In this document: one piece after another, positions 61,971-64,000 of the stretch
Layout of the letters: every line of letters begins with the position of its first letter
Position numbering within the stretch: the first letter of the stretch is position 1
NCBI GenBank assembly: GCA_019915015.1
Contig: JAHBBC010000018.1
Location: 930,001 to 994,000 of the forward strand
Length of the DNA: 64,000 bases
Origin: Auriscalpium vulgare
Lineage: Eukaryota > Basidiomycota > Agaricomycetes > Russulales > Auriscalpiaceae
Reading direction: 5' to 3'
Made by a program: the position numbers and the translations under genes
Notes under the pieces: generated by a model
Told to the model about the DNA's origin: nothing
Seen by the model: only the letters and a program-made list of their open reading frames with translations
Database searches by the model: none

Positions 61971-62352
61971 ATGACCAAAGCGACCAAGACGCCGCGCCAA
62001 TGCGCGGTTGCCAACTCACTGCACTCCAACACGCCCGCACTGCAAGTTGCGTTTGACGATGTGCCGCGCACCGGCACCACGTCACCGCGCCTAGCCGCGC
62101 GTGCTTGTGGGGAAGATAATGAGCAACAGCAGTGCAAGGAGAATGAGAGCGAGACGAACCCAAGGCGCTCAAGGCCAGTGAGTTCCTGCTTCGTCCACAC
62201 CCCGCACACCGCCTGCACATCCACATCCCCGCGCATACCCGCACGCTCTTCCCTGCACGCCCGCCCACCCGCGTCAGATGCTCCCGCGCCGCCATGTCAT
62301 CAACACGCCGCCCACGCTGCCCGACGTGTTGCAGCCTGAGCCATCGCCATGA
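61971..62352 (+). CDS. Short hypothetical protein, 93 aa
   Basis: Exons 61971-62177 and 62278-62352 with a GT-AG intron in phase. It begins MTKATKTPRQCAVANSLHSN, has an acidic/Gln middle (GEDNEQQQCKENESE) and ends LPDVLQPEPSP. The stop lies 7 bp before the long-TIR element begins, so the original protein may have been longer. No family recognised. Confidence 0.45.
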
Positions 62353-62693
62353 CGATGCCCCAACACTGGGGAGTAGTTTAGTGCACTATGTCCCTACAGT
62401 TGTAACAAGTGGGTGGTGTCATAGGCAGGTAGGATAGTGACGTGCAAGTATAGGGCAGTATAGTGCACTATAGTGCATATATCAGTACTATAGTGTCCTT
62501 GGATGCACTATAGTAGTAGCATGACTATAAGGACCATTGTATTTTTTCACCAATATAATGGGCTTTGAAAATGTTATAAATAATGGTGTAGATGCACAGG
62601 TGGAACTGCTATATAGAGGTAATTTAGCAGAATACATCTGGTTAACGGTAGAGAGCTGTAGGGCAATCACTGGCCAATGGATCCCATGGGTTT

Positions 62694-63013
62694 ATGTACT
62701 ATAGTGCATCAATAATATATTACAGAAATGCTGGGATATATGCACCTTCTCTCCTTTCAAATGAGCTCTATAAATTCGGATAATATTACAGCATGTGGCT
62801 TAGTAGAGTGCATATGTGACCTGAATTTACCAAAATACAGGGGGTCATTTCTGAGGAGTTGTGCAGTGCACACTGTATCAGATATTCATCTACTATAGTG
62901 ATATTATACTCTTTAAAGCTTTCTTAATTTGTTATGGGATGACTGGACATTTATAAATCATGAAGAAAAAGGTGAGCATATGTACCACGCATGCCACTGC
63001 TGTCTGAATTTAT
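62694..63013 (+). repeat. Left inverted-repeat arm (visible part)
   Basis: Pairs with 63680-64000; landmarks are gggatatatgcaccttctct and tgggatgactggacatttat. Confidence 0.9.
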
Positions 63014-63679
63014 TATTTAAGACTAATGGCAAGCCGCACCAATGCATATATACTTATACACTATAGTGTTATTTAGCTTGCTTCTATCCTCAAACTTTTT
63101 CAGTACTGAATAGCTCCTCAATACTTGGGGAAACAAATTCCTAGATATTCCAGAGCACTATTACACCATGCCCCTTCCATCCCTGAACGTTTTGTGTTCT
63201 TGCATGCAATTGGTATATAGTAATATACTTCTGATCCTTTGATACAGCCTAAATGATCCATATGTCCCTGTCCCATCTATCCAAGCATATGTGTGAACTG
63301 AAATGATTATTTATTTTTCAATGAGCCATGATCCATGAAGCTTACTTGAGCACAAGCTCATCCTCTGTAAAAGAAATAGCCATTTATATTCATATGCCTG
63401 ATCATAAACTGGATCACCCTGGGACAAGGATACCTCAGACATTACAGGCTGTATGTGGAAGTACAGCACTTTCTGCCAACTCTAGATAGAATTCCCATAT
63501 TTTGAGCATTGGGTGGGGCATGGTCTGTGAATGCTCTATAATATCTGTGGATTATATTGACCAAGTACTGGAGAGCTATTGGACACATCATATGCTTTTG
63601 TGGCCAACCGATTAGATCACCACTATAGTGCACAAATCTATATGCCTTGGTGTGGCTCACCAATGGCTTCAGATATTAT

Positions 63680-64000
63680 GATAAATTCAGACAGCAGTGG
63701 CATGTGTAGTACATATGCTCACCTTTTTCTTCATGATTTATGAATGTCCAGTCATCCCATAACAAATTAAGAAAGCTTTAAAGAGTATAATATCACTATA
63801 GTAGATGAATATCTGATACAGTGTGCACTGCACAACTCCTCAGAAATGACCCCCTGTATTCTGGTAAATTCAGGTCACATATGCACTCTACTAAGCCATA
63901 TGCTGTAATATTATCCGAATTTATAGAGCTCATTGGAAAGGAGAGAAGGTGCATATATCCCAGCATTTCTGTAATATATTATTGATGCACTATAGTACAT
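63680..64000 (-). repeat. Right inverted-repeat arm (visible part)
   Basis: Reverse complement of 62694-63013, running to the last base of the window. Confidence 0.9.

Larger units (their letters stand above)
62360..64000. mobile_element. Non-autonomous DNA element with very long terminal inverted repeats (cut by window end)
   Basis: 62694-63013 is the reverse complement of 63680-64000 with few mismatches, separated by a 667-bp centre (63014-63679). The left arm continues outward to 62360, whose outer 394 bp also occur at 55668-56061. If the element is symmetric, the right end lies about 334 bp beyond the window, giving TIRs near 650 bp in an element of about 2 kb. No ORF above 73 codons, so it must be mobilised by another source. 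Confidence 0.8.

Overview
This window is from a filamentous basidiomycete, most likely an Agaricomycete, possibly Polyporales. The evidence is: many ~50-nt GT-AG introns, GC-rich coding sequence, an intron-rich fungal Ras gene, a Hul5-type HECT ligase, Ty3/Gypsy, Helitron and Tnp2-type transposons, and lineage-typical uncharacterised proteins. No prokaryotic signal is present. All exon models were derived by hand from splice signals and frame continuity; no database search was possible.

Layout. (1) 1-5610: right-hand part of a Ty3/Gypsy element on the minus strand (Gypsy-1), inserted in the coding sequence of an uncharacterised gene whose 3' exons continue to 7420. (2) 7.4-8.9 kb: G-rich tract, a small foldback repeat and a hairpin. 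(3) 8.9-15.8 kb: two intact convergent genes 29 nt apart, a 749-aa coiled-coil protein (+) and a 1201-aa EnSpm/CACTA Tnp2-like transposase (-), probably one autonomous DNA transposon. (4) 16.0-24.4 kb: two palindromes, then a Helitron with an intact 1877-aa Rep/helicase, a second 303-aa gene and a recognisable 3' terminus at 24435. (5) 24.4-30.8 kb: a frameshifted copy of the complex I 39/40-kDa subunit gene, a ~0.6-kb tandem duplication, a candidate small secreted peptide and a short hypothetical gene. (6) 30.8-45.0 kb: the conserved block, containing a phosphatase-like protein lacking the catalytic residues, two unknown proteins, a TPR protein, Ras, a single-pass membrane protein and the HUL5-like E3 ligase. 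(7) 46.9-55.2 kb: a complete Gypsy element (Gypsy-2) with 657-bp LTRs differing at about one site and a 4-bp target duplication; it splits an open frame upstream of a MYND zinc-finger fragment. (8) 55.2-64.0 kb: AT-rich, nested repeats: two 394-bp direct copies of the end of a long-TIR transposon, a hypothetical gene, a decayed Gypsy, a candidate LTR, a short gene and a non-autonomous element with very long terminal inverted repeats running off the window.

How the parts relate. The housekeeping/signalling genes (30.8-45 kb) sit as an island between two transposon blocks. The two near-identical Gypsy copies lie in the same orientation 49,546 bp apart and bracket this island, so they are a plausible substrate for ectopic recombination. 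Both carry gag and pol in different frames, joined at a canonical -1 slippery heptamer (GGGTTTT). The most notable items are this frameshift signal, the Helitron with its second gene and defined 3' end, the convergent transposase/coiled-coil gene pair, the catalytically dead phosphatase-like gene and the long-TIR element at the right edge.
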